A stretch of 64,000 bases of DNA from assembly GCF_000419585.1 (NCBI RefSeq), contig NZ_ATTH01000001.1:2254005-2318004 (forward strand), read 5' to 3'. Source of the DNA: Salisaeta longa DSM 21114. GTDB taxonomy: Bacteria > Bacteroidota > Rhodothermia > Rhodothermales > Salinibacteraceae. The translations under genes were made by a program, and so were the position numbers. The notes below the pieces were generated by a model that was given only the letters and a program-made list of their open reading frames with translations, was not told the DNA's origin and did not search any database. Positions 27,977-35,476 of the stretch are shown piece after piece (within the stretch, counting starts at the first letter, position 1; each line of letters opens with the position of its first letter).

Positions 27977-29590
27977 ATGCATGTTATGGGTACTCGGTCG
28001 GTTGCGTGGTGGTGGAGGGCTGCGTTGCGCGTCGTGGCTGCGGGCCTTCTGCTTGCCGGAAGCAGCGCCGCGCAGGCCCAGGTCTTTCTTCCGGATGACC
28101 CGCTCTGGACCGACCCTGACCGGCTGGACATGCCCCTCCCGACGCCCACTACGCCCTCGGCCGCCTACGACTTTGTCGTCAACACCTTTCGTGATCCGGG
28201 CGACTACGAAGGGCCGGCGCGCAACATCAACACGGTGGGTGCGGTGCCCACGTCGTCGTGGTTCGTGAACGCCCGGCACCGCCCGCGGCCACGCGCTGCG
28301 GTACGCATGGGGCCGCGCAGCGGACGTCCGCCCGGCCGTCCGCCCTGGACGGTGCTCGATGCCAACAGCACCGGCGCGGCGCTTTGGCTGGACGTGCGCG
28401 ACGTGAGCGGGCGCCGCTACCGACTGTGGCTCGACCCGCGCGGCCATCCGGAGCTTGTAACAGGGGCGGCCATGGTGGCGCAGCGCCTGTACCACGCCTT
28501 GGGCTACCGGGTACCCACGCACTTCCTTGTTGCGCTCCGCGCCGCCGACCTGGAGGCCGATGCCCCGACGAACGAGGTCAACCGTGTGCTTAGCGCTGCG
28601 CAGCGCAACGACGATGGCACGTACCGCGCGGTGGCCGCCCACCTGCCGCATGCGGAACGCCGCATTGGGCCGTTTCGCTTTTTTGGCACGCGCCCCTACG
28701 ATGGCAACGACGTCTTCCCGCACGAAGCGCGCCGCGAGCTGCGCGGCCTGCGGGTCGTGGCGGCGTGGCTGCACCATGCCGGCCTGCAAGGCGCTGCCAC
28801 CCGCGATGTCGTCACGGTGCGCGACCAACGACAGTTTGTGCTGCACTACCTGTACGACTTCACGTCGGCGCTGGGGAGCAGCGGGCAGGGGCCCAAGCCG
28901 GCATGGGTGGGCCACGAGTATCTGCTGGAAGTTGGACCGGTGCTGCGCCGCGCCGCCACGCTAGGACTCGCGGCAACCCCCTGGACGCGCGAGCCGTTGT
29001 CGCCGCATCCGGCCGTGGGGCGGTTCTCGTCTTCCTTTTTTGACCCGCGCGCCTGGAAACCACGCGTCCCGAACCCGGCGTTTTTGCGGTGCGATTCTGC
29101 CGATGCTTTTTGGGCGGCGGCCCGCATTCGTGCCCTCTCGCAAGAAGCGATTGAAGGCGCGGTGGCTGCTGCGCACTATAGCAACCCGGTAGCCGCCAAC
29201 GCCATCACCCGCACCCTACTGGCGCGGCGCAACCGCATTGGGGCCACGCACCTGCGATTCGCCGGCGGCCTCGACCGGTTCGTTGTGCGGCGCGACACGC
29301 TCCACTTTGCGGACCTGCCGGCGCGCTACGGGCTACGCCCCGACGCCCTCCGCCGCCTCTACAACTGGCATGTGTTCAACAACGCGAGCGGCCAGCGCGG
29401 CGAGCGGCTGGGCGGGGGCACCGTGCACGACACCTCCGTAGCCCTACCGCCCGACGCCCGCGCCCCCTTCCTGCAGGTCACGCTGCGCACCCCGGGCCAC
29501 GGCCACACGTACGTGTACCTGCGCCGCCGCGCCTCGGGCGCCTATGCCGTCGTGGGCGTGCGGCGCCGCGACGCCGCGGAGGGAACATAG
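27977..29590 (+). CDS. Exported protein of unknown family
   Basis: A 537-residue protein with a signal peptide (LLLAGSSAAQAQ). It is rich in Arg, Pro and Ala, with an aromatic/charged central region (FRFFGTRPYDGNDVFPHEARRELRGL, split across two strands) and ELRGLRVVAAWLHHAG. A possible kinase-like or nuclease-like fold cannot be argued from motifs. I do not recognise the family. The GTG at 27974 directly precedes the ATG used here. It follows the barrel gene by 27 bp and precedes an MtfA-like peptidase by 2 bp, so the three are probably one operon, and a shared envelope job is inferred. Confidence 0.6.
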   Translation: MHVMGTRSVAWWWRAALRVVAAGLLLAGSSAAQAQVFLPDDPLWTDPDRLDMPLPTPTTPSAAYDFVVNTFRDPGDYEGPARNINTVGAVPTSSWFVNARHRPRPRAAVRMGPRSGRPPGRPPWTVLDANSTGAALWLDVRDVSGRRYRLWLDPRGHPELVTGAAMVAQRLYHALGYRVPTHFLVALRAADLEADAPTNEVNRVLSAAQRNDDGTYRAVAAHLPHAERRIGPFRFFGTRPYDGNDVFPHEARRELRGLRVVAAWLHHAGLQGAATRDVVTVRDQRQFVLHYLYDFTSALGSSGQGPKPAWVGHEYLLEVGPVLRRAATLGLAATPWTREPLSPHPAVGRFSSSFFDPRAWKPRVPNPAFLRCDSADAFWAAARIRALSQEAIEGAVAAAHYSNPVAANAITRTLLARRNRIGATHLRFAGGLDRFVVRRDTLHFADLPARYGLRPDALRRLYNWHVFNNASGQRGERLGGGTVHDTSVALPPDARAPFLQVTLRTPGHGHTYVYLRRRASGAYAVVGVRRRDAAEGT

Positions 29591-29592
29591 CC

Positions 29593-30558
29593 ATGCGCAT
29601 CGTTCGCCCGCTTTCTCTTGCATTGCGCCTGCTCGTGGTGTGGAGCGCCGCCGGTGGCGCCGCGGCTATTGGATGGATGGCCGCGCCCGGTGCACGTCCG
29701 TGGCCCCTTCTCATCGGTGGAGCACTGGGCCTTGTGGGCAGCGCCTGGGCAAGCCGCTCGGCCGTGCGGCGCTGGCAGCTCACCCGCCAGTCGCCGCCGG
29801 CCGCCCTCATCCGCTGGTTGGAGGCGCACGTTCCCTTCTACGGACGGTTGGATGCGGCCGGGCGCGAACGCTTTGTGCGCGACATGCGGTTTGTCCTTGC
29901 GGAATACACCTTCGAGGCGGTGGGCGCGGCCCACGTGACCGATGCGCACCGGTGGGCGGTGGCTGCCGGCATCGCCCTGCTTGTGCACGGGCGCCCCACC
30001 TGGGAGATGCCCGGCACGCGCACGATCTTGTTCTACCCCGATCGCTTCGACGATGCCTACGCCGAGGGTCCGTACGCCGACTACGACGGCATGGCCCATG
30101 CGCAAGGCCCTTTGCTGATGAGCGCCCCGGCCGTAGCCCGCGCCTGGGCCAACCCTCACGACGGCGACAACGTCGTGCTGCATGAGCTAGCGCACCTGTT
30201 CGACCTTACCGGCCACGGCGCCGATGGCGTGCCCACGCTTGTTGCTGCGGCTTCGGTGGAGGCGTGGCAGGCTCTCGTAAAGCGCGAGCTGCGGGCCGTG
30301 CGCCGCGGCCGCTCGCCGCTTCGTTCGTACGCGGGCACCGCGCCGTCTGAGCTGTTTGCCGTGGCCGTGGAGGTCTTCGTGGAGCGCCCCGACATCCTCG
30401 CGGATGCGCGCCCCGCGCTGTTTGACGCGCTCGTGGCGCTGTTTCAACTCGACCCGCGACGGCCCTCGGCCGCGCCGCCCCAGGCGGCCCCCAACGAACA
30501 AACGATCCCTAGCGAAACTGAATCTCCCCCACCAGCGCCTCGCCCAGATGCTCGTTGA
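29593..30558 (+). CDS. MtfA-family zinc peptidase with N-terminal membrane segments
   Basis: A 321-residue protein. Two hydrophobic segments (about residues 8-30 and 36-52) precede an MtfA-like metallopeptidase domain. The zinc motif HELAH (His197, Glu198, His201) is followed by FDLTGHGADGVP and, further on, SYAGTAPSELFAVAVEVFVERP, where the glutamate after PSE is the expected third ligand region. In enterobacteria MtfA binds the repressor Mlc; here the membrane anchor suggests a different role. The C-terminus is Pro-rich and overlaps the convergent dciA gene by 50 bp. Confidence 0.85.
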   Translation: MRIVRPLSLALRLLVVWSAAGGAAAIGWMAAPGARPWPLLIGGALGLVGSAWASRSAVRRWQLTRQSPPAALIRWLEAHVPFYGRLDAAGRERFVRDMRFVLAEYTFEAVGAAHVTDAHRWAVAAGIALLVHGRPTWEMPGTRTILFYPDRFDDAYAEGPYADYDGMAHAQGPLLMSAPAVARAWANPHDGDNVVLHELAHLFDLTGHGADGVPTLVAAASVEAWQALVKRELRAVRRGRSPLRSYAGTAPSELFAVAVEVFVERPDILADARPALFDALVALFQLDPRRPSAAPPQAAPNEQTIPSETESPPPAPRPDAR

Positions 30559-30826
30559 TGCGCGTGCGCCAGGTGCGCCGCTGCCAGTGCAGCTCTTGCC
30601 GCCACGCCGCCGACGAAATCTTGACGTAGAGCGTGTCGTTCTTCATCCACAGCCGCTGCGTGACGGCGCGAATGCGCGCGTCGGTCACTTGCTCCCACGC
30701 GTTTAGCACGCGGCCTTCGTTTAGGCCGTCGCGCAGGCCCATCCGGTCGATGAGGTCGCCAAGGACGTGGCCTAGCTTTTCGGGGCGGTTGTTCATCCAG
30801 CGCTTGCTGTAATCCGACAGATGCAC
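30509..30826 (-). CDS. DciA family protein (DUF721)
   Basis: A 105-residue basic protein of the DciA/DUF721 family, which is linked to replicative helicase loading in bacteria that lack DnaC or DnaI. Conserved features are LNEGRVLNAWEQV, the KNDTLYVKISSAAWRQELHW core (a KH-like fold), and INEHLG. Its 3' end overlaps the end of the convergent peptidase gene by 50 bp. Confidence 0.82.
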   Translation of the reverse strand: MHLSDYSKRWMNNRPEKLGHVLGDLIDRMGLRDGLNEGRVLNAWEQVTDARIRAVTQRLWMKNDTLYVKISSAAWRQELHWQRRTWRTRINEHLGEALVGEIQFR

Positions 30827-30964
30827 ACAAACTTCCTATGCGCAGGGCCACGCAAAGTTGTTACGTGTTGGCGTTTGGGCGCGTCTACCGCTACGATGTG
30901 TACGGCCATGCGATGCCCTTGGGTGCCGCTCCTTCGTTCGTTTCACCGCTTGCTGCCCTGCGTT

Positions 30965-32413
30965 ATGCGCCTTTTGCTTGCCTGCTTGGTTGGTTTTGTC
31001 CTGCTCGCCAGTAGTGGACGTTCGTCGCGGGCGCATGCCTTCAACGAACACGCGGCCCCCGACACGGTGCGCCTGTCGCTTGAAGAAACCATTGCGCGCA
31101 CGCTCAACCGAAGCCCCGAGGTGGGCGTGGAGGAAGCCCAGCGCCGCCGCGCCGCCGCCCGCTACGGAGAGGCACGCGCCAGCCGCTTCCTCACCGAGTT
31201 CTCCCTGAACACGGCCCACTCGTTCGCGCCCGGGCTCGACATTCCCCCTGGCAACACGCAGCCGCTCGACCAGCTGTACCTGAACCCCGAGGTGGATAAC
31301 GACTGGACGCTGGGCGCGCTTCGACCGTTCAACCAGCTGGAGGTGAAGGCGACACAGCCGCTGTACACCTGGGGTGAGCTGAGCGGCAGCATCCGCGCGG
31401 CCCGCTTTGGCGTGCAGGTAGACGCCGCCGCCGTTGAGCGGAAAGCCCTGGAGGTGGCCCTACGCACCGGCCGCCTCTATTACGACCTACAGCTTACGCA
31501 AGAGCTGCAGCGCCTCGCCAACGAAACGGAGTCGGTGATTGACCGCGCGGCCCGCGAAATGCAGCGGCTCATTAAGGCCGGCAGCACCAGCGTAGACCTT
31601 GCCGATGAGTACCAGCTCAAGCTCTTTCGGCAGGAATACCAGCGGCGGGTCGTCGAAATTCGCGAGCAACAAGCCACCGCCCGCGCCGCCCTGCAACGCC
31701 AGCTCTTTTTGTCCGACACGACGGCGTTTGCCCCCGCTGCCGGCCCGCTGCAGCCGCTCAACGTCTCCATCGCCCCCGACGCGCTGCAGCACTACATCAC
31801 GATGGCGCTGCGCCGCCGCCCCGAGATTAATCAGGCGCAAGCCGGCATTCAAGCCCGCAAGGCGCAGGTAACCGTGGCCCGCTCCGACTACTATCCGAAA
31901 CTGGGCTTGCAAGCGTCGTACACCATCCGCGGCACGCCCGGGCGTTACCGCCAGGAAAATGCCTACATCAACGACCCCTACCGGGGCCAGGGCACGCGCA
32001 CCGGCATTGGCATCCAACAAAACCTGAACTTCTTCCAGACCGAAGCGCGCGTCGAGCAGGCGCAGGCCCAGCTGGCCGCCGTGCGGTACCAGCTCGATGG
32101 CGCCCGGCAGCTCGTGAAGTTTGAAACAGAAGAAGCCTTTCGCAAGCTGCTCATCGCACAGGCCGCTCTCAAATCGCGCAGAGCGTCGCTCGACCTCACC
32201 AAAGAGTGGCTGCGCACCGAGCAGATCAACTTCGACCTGGGCGTGGGCAATGTGGACAATTTGGTACAGGCCGTGCAGGCCAATCTGGACGCCGAGGTAC
32301 GCTACTGGCAGGCCGTGCGTGACTTTAACGTCGCGGTACTGCGGCTTTACCGAGCAACCGGCGTGCTCGTCGACCGCACTAAGTCCGGCATGCTTGTTGA
32401 ACCCAACCCGTAA
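30965..32413 (+). CDS. TolC-family outer-membrane protein
   Basis: A 482-residue outer-membrane channel with signal peptide MRLLLACLVGFVLLASSG. Two OEP repeats are visible: LEETIARTLNRSPEVGVEEA opens the first, and YITMALRRRPEINQAQAGIQARK opens the second, followed by YYPKLGLQASY. Long coiled-coil helices follow each. No adaptor or pump is encoded next to it; instead an MlaC-like lipid-binding protein follows 51 bp later. It may therefore serve lipid or generic efflux with partners elsewhere. The ATG at 30965 is set by the signal peptide. Confidence 0.88.
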   Translation: MRLLLACLVGFVLLASSGRSSRAHAFNEHAAPDTVRLSLEETIARTLNRSPEVGVEEAQRRRAAARYGEARASRFLTEFSLNTAHSFAPGLDIPPGNTQPLDQLYLNPEVDNDWTLGALRPFNQLEVKATQPLYTWGELSGSIRAARFGVQVDAAAVERKALEVALRTGRLYYDLQLTQELQRLANETESVIDRAAREMQRLIKAGSTSVDLADEYQLKLFRQEYQRRVVEIREQQATARAALQRQLFLSDTTAFAPAAGPLQPLNVSIAPDALQHYITMALRRRPEINQAQAGIQARKAQVTVARSDYYPKLGLQASYTIRGTPGRYRQENAYINDPYRGQGTRTGIGIQQNLNFFQTEARVEQAQAQLAAVRYQLDGARQLVKFETEEAFRKLLIAQAALKSRRASLDLTKEWLRTEQINFDLGVGNVDNLVQAVQANLDAEVRYWQAVRDFNVAVLRLYRATGVLVDRTKSGMLVEPNP

Positions 32414-32464
32414 CGGACGGTGCCTTGCATCGCTCCTGTGCTTTCTGACAAACTGCTTCTTGCC

Positions 32465-33076
32465 ATGAGACATTTTCGCACGTTGTTGCTTGCTGTCGTC
32501 GTTCTTCTAAGCGCCGTGCCGATGGTTCACGCCCAATCGGCTGAGCGGGCCGCGGCCGAAATCCGCCAGATGCTGACCGAGCGCGACCAGCAAATCAAGG
32601 CCATCCTGGAGGGCGACACCAAGAACTTTTCCGAGGCGCAACGCGAGCGCCTCAAAACGCTCATCAACAGCGTGATCGACTTTCGCGCGATGGGCAAGCA
32701 AGCCTTGGGGCCGTACTGGAGCGACCTGTCCGCCAAGCAGCAGGATGAGTTTGTCGCCGTCTTCCGCGACATCGTGCGGGCGCAGTCGCTGGCCGACCTG
32801 GAGGTGTACAACTCGAAGGTTACCTACGACACGATCGAGGTGGTGGGCGACAGCGCTTTTGTGCGCACCATCACCGAGTACAAGAACACCCGCACGCCCG
32901 TCAACTACATCTTACGCCGCAGCGATGGAACGTGGAGGGCCGAAGATATTATTCTGGATGGCGTGAGCACGGCCGAAGGCTATGCGCGCTCGTTCCAAAC
33001 CATGATACGCAAACGCAGCTACGACTTTCTGATGAAGCGCCTGCGTGCAAAACGCGAGGCGGTTGCCTCCCGCTAG
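32465..33076 (+). CDS. MlaC/Ttg2D-family periplasmic lipid-binding protein
   Basis: A 203-residue secreted protein with a signal peptide ending VHAQS. It matches the MlaC (toluene tolerance, Ttg2D) family: IDFRAMGKQALGPYWSDLSAKQQDEFVAVF at the centre (written in two family blocks), then TPVNYILRRSDGTWRAEDIILDGVS and a C-terminal SYDFLMKRL. MlaC proteins carry phospholipid between outer and inner membranes. The usual partners MlaD, E, F and A are not in the window. It is probably co-transcribed with the TolC-like gene. Confidence 0.88.
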   Translation: MRHFRTLLLAVVVLLSAVPMVHAQSAERAAAEIRQMLTERDQQIKAILEGDTKNFSEAQRERLKTLINSVIDFRAMGKQALGPYWSDLSAKQQDEFVAVFRDIVRAQSLADLEVYNSKVTYDTIEVVGDSAFVRTITEYKNTRTPVNYILRRSDGTWRAEDIILDGVSTAEGYARSFQTMIRKRSYDFLMKRLRAKREAVASR

Positions 33077-33127
33077 CCACCGGGCGCCGCTGCGCGGCTC
33101 GCGGACCAATGAATCAATCCACACTCC

Positions 33128-34072
33128 ATGTCCTCCCCCACCGAAGGGTACGTTTATCACAGCTACGGTCCGGAGCGGTATGTGCATCACGTCGTAGCTT
33201 CGGTAGAGACCTTGCGGCGGTATGATACCACCCGGCCCGTAGCCCTCTATTGCCCGCCCCATCACCAAGCGGCCCTCGCGGCGCGCGGTTTAAGCGATGC
33301 GTTCGCGGTTTTGGAAGATCTCCCCGAACCCCACCACTCCATCGTTGGCTTCAAGCATTCGCTGGACCGGTTCAAGCCCTTTGACCGGTCCCTTTTCTTG
33401 GATGCCGATATGGTGTTCTGCCGCAACCCCGACCCGCTGTGGGCCCAACTGTCGTCGTATCCGTTTACGGCTACCGGATTGCAACGCGCCGACTTTTTCT
33501 TTGGCGGGCCGAAGGGGGCAGGCGTCCTTTTGGACATGCTGCTGATGCGCCGCCAGCGCACCCTTCGCCGGTTTGGCCTCACGCACCTTCCCCGCGTACA
33601 AGCGGGCATGATTTACGCCCAAGACGACGCGCTTACTGAGGAAGTGTGCGCCCTGGCGTCTTCGTTCCTCGACCAGGTCGATGCCATGCACTTTCGGAGC
33701 CGCCTCGACGAGGGGCGCTCGGAAGAAACCTGCGAGTGGAGCCTGGCCATGGCCATGAGCAAACGCAACGTGCCCGTCTTCCCGTGGTGGCAGGGCATCA
33801 ACAGTCCGCAGCTTGACTTCATTGAAGGGCTCACAACCTACGACCCGGACTTTTGCACCGTGCGCTGCCGGTACTACAGCTCCCGCTTTACGTACAGCCT
33901 GCGCGGCATTCCCCTGGAAGGCCTGCGCGATACGCTCATTTCCCTCGTCACGAAGCTCCCCGGGTTTGGTGACTACATGTACGTGACGCCCTTCATCCTT
34001 CACTTCGGCTGGATTCACCAAAAGCAGCCGTTCTACGAATTTGCAGAGCGGGTATGGGCGCAGCACGCCTAA
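33128..34072 (+). CDS. GT-A fold glycosyltransferase (GT8-like)
   Basis: A 314-residue enzyme with a DxD-type motif in RSLFLDADMVFCRNPDPLW, the metal and nucleotide-sugar site of GT-A transferases. The N-terminus (GYVYHSYGPERYVHHVVASVETLRRYD) resembles the opening strand of GT8-like and putative nucleotide-diphospho-sugar transferases. A conserved C-terminal aromatic stretch (PFILHFGWIHQKQPFYEFAERVW) may bind the acceptor. It leads a group of surface polysaccharide genes on the same strand. Confidence 0.75.
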   Translation: MSSPTEGYVYHSYGPERYVHHVVASVETLRRYDTTRPVALYCPPHHQAALAARGLSDAFAVLEDLPEPHHSIVGFKHSLDRFKPFDRSLFLDADMVFCRNPDPLWAQLSSYPFTATGLQRADFFFGGPKGAGVLLDMLLMRRQRTLRRFGLTHLPRVQAGMIYAQDDALTEEVCALASSFLDQVDAMHFRSRLDEGRSEETCEWSLAMAMSKRNVPVFPWWQGINSPQLDFIEGLTTYDPDFCTVRCRYYSSRFTYSLRGIPLEGLRDTLISLVTKLPGFGDYMYVTPFILHFGWIHQKQPFYEFAERVWAQHA

Positions 34073-34244
34073 CCGCGCCCCCTCTTTCCCTAACGAGCTT
34101 TCATTGCGTCTTATTTGAAAGCCTAGATTTCGGGGTAGCGATTCCTTGCCCCGTCTCTTACATTAGCTACTGGTTTGTGCTGGCTGTTAACATATCCGTA
34201 CGGCCAGCCTCTTCTGCTTTCGTTTTTTGCTTAGTGAATGCCCC

Positions 34245-35246
34245 ATGCGCTACCTCATTACTGGCGGAGCCGGCTTTATAGGCAGCCATCTGGCGGATGC
34301 CCTCCTCGCTGACGGCCACTCGGTTCATGCGTTCGACAACCTATCGACCGGTCGGCGCACGAACATCGAGCATCTTGCCAGCAATGATCGGTTTGCGCTT
34401 ACCATAGGCAACGTCCTCGACGCGCACACGCTTGAGCAGATCATGCGCCCGTGCGATGCGGTGATCCATCTCGCCGCCGCGGTGGGTGTGAAGCGCATCA
34501 TGGAGCATCCGGTGGAAACGATTCAGACCAATGTGGGCGGCACCGAAAACGTTTTGCAACTCGCCCATCATCTTGACAAGAAGGTGCTGCTTGCCTCCAC
34601 GTCGGAAGTGTACGGGAAGGCCATGCAAAAGGACCCGTCGCTCAACGACCTCTCCGAAGGTGACGACTGGACGCTGGGCACGCCTGAAAAGCGGCGGTGG
34701 GCCTATGCTTGCTCGAAAGCCATGGACGAATTCCTGGCGCGCGCGTACTACGACGAGTATGATGTGCCGGTGGTGTGCATGCGGTTCTTTAATACGGTAG
34801 GCCCGCGGCAGTCTAGCCAGTACGGCATGGTCATCCCCACGTTTGTACGCCAGGCCCTCGCGGGTGGCCCCGTGCGGGTATTTGGCGACGGCACGCAGTC
34901 GCGGTGCTTTACCCATGTGCGCGACGCGGTGGCGGCTGTGCGTGCGTTGCTCGACGCCCCCGCGGCCGAAGGCGAAATCTTTAACATCGGCAACCACGAA
35001 GAAGTCACGATCAACGATCTCGCCGCGCGTGTCATCGCGCGCACCGGCTCCTCCGCAGCGATTGACCACATCCCCTACGAAGAGGTCTACGGGCCGGGGT
35101 TCGAAGACATGAAGCGGCGCACGCCCAACCTCGATAAGATTCGCTCGGTGGTGGGCTATGCCCCCCAACACACCACAGAAGACATTCTTGACGATGTGAT
35201 CGCCTACGAAAAGCAGCGGCCACGCCCAGCTCCGGCGGCCTCGTAA
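34245..35246 (+). CDS. NAD-dependent sugar-nucleotide epimerase/dehydratase (UDP-glucose 4-epimerase or UXS-like)
   Basis: A 333-residue extended short-chain dehydrogenase. The NAD motif ITGGAGFIGSHLADALL opens the protein. STSEVYGKA and the catalytic YACSK (YxxxK) follow, then RFFNTVGPRQSSQYGMVIPTFV and RCFTHVRDAV. These fit UDP-glucose 4-epimerase, UDP-GlcNAc 4-epimerase and UDP-glucuronate decarboxylase; the sequence does not settle which. The ATG at 34245 leaves the Rossmann glycines at the expected distance. It supplies a sugar nucleotide to the surrounding polysaccharide genes. Confidence 0.85.
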   Translation: MRYLITGGAGFIGSHLADALLADGHSVHAFDNLSTGRRTNIEHLASNDRFALTIGNVLDAHTLEQIMRPCDAVIHLAAAVGVKRIMEHPVETIQTNVGGTENVLQLAHHLDKKVLLASTSEVYGKAMQKDPSLNDLSEGDDWTLGTPEKRRWAYACSKAMDEFLARAYYDEYDVPVVCMRFFNTVGPRQSSQYGMVIPTFVRQALAGGPVRVFGDGTQSRCFTHVRDAVAAVRALLDAPAAEGEIFNIGNHEEVTINDLAARVIARTGSSAAIDHIPYEEVYGPGFEDMKRRTPNLDKIRSVVGYAPQHTTEDILDDVIAYEKQRPRPAPAAS

Positions 35247-35476
35247 CACGTTATGGCCGCTGCTGGCCCAAAGGCACGCATGTTACGCTAGGGTCACCCT
35301 TTGCGTCTTAGACAAAGAAGAAGCTATTTCTTGTGGGGAGGGGACCTGCGGGGCTACACCGTGGCACACATACGGGCGACATTGTCCGTTCACAAGCGTG
35401 AAGCCTTTGCTGCTTCATGCAATTTATCTTCCTCCTTGGTTCACAACGTGCACGTGACACCATACGTCCGACCAAC

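Noticed and set aside
34104-34131. Possible Bacteroidota-type promoter (TTG ... TAGATTTC) before the epimerase gene
   Set aside because: One mismatch in the -7 box and short spacing. Such matches are expected by chance in AT-richer intergenic DNA.
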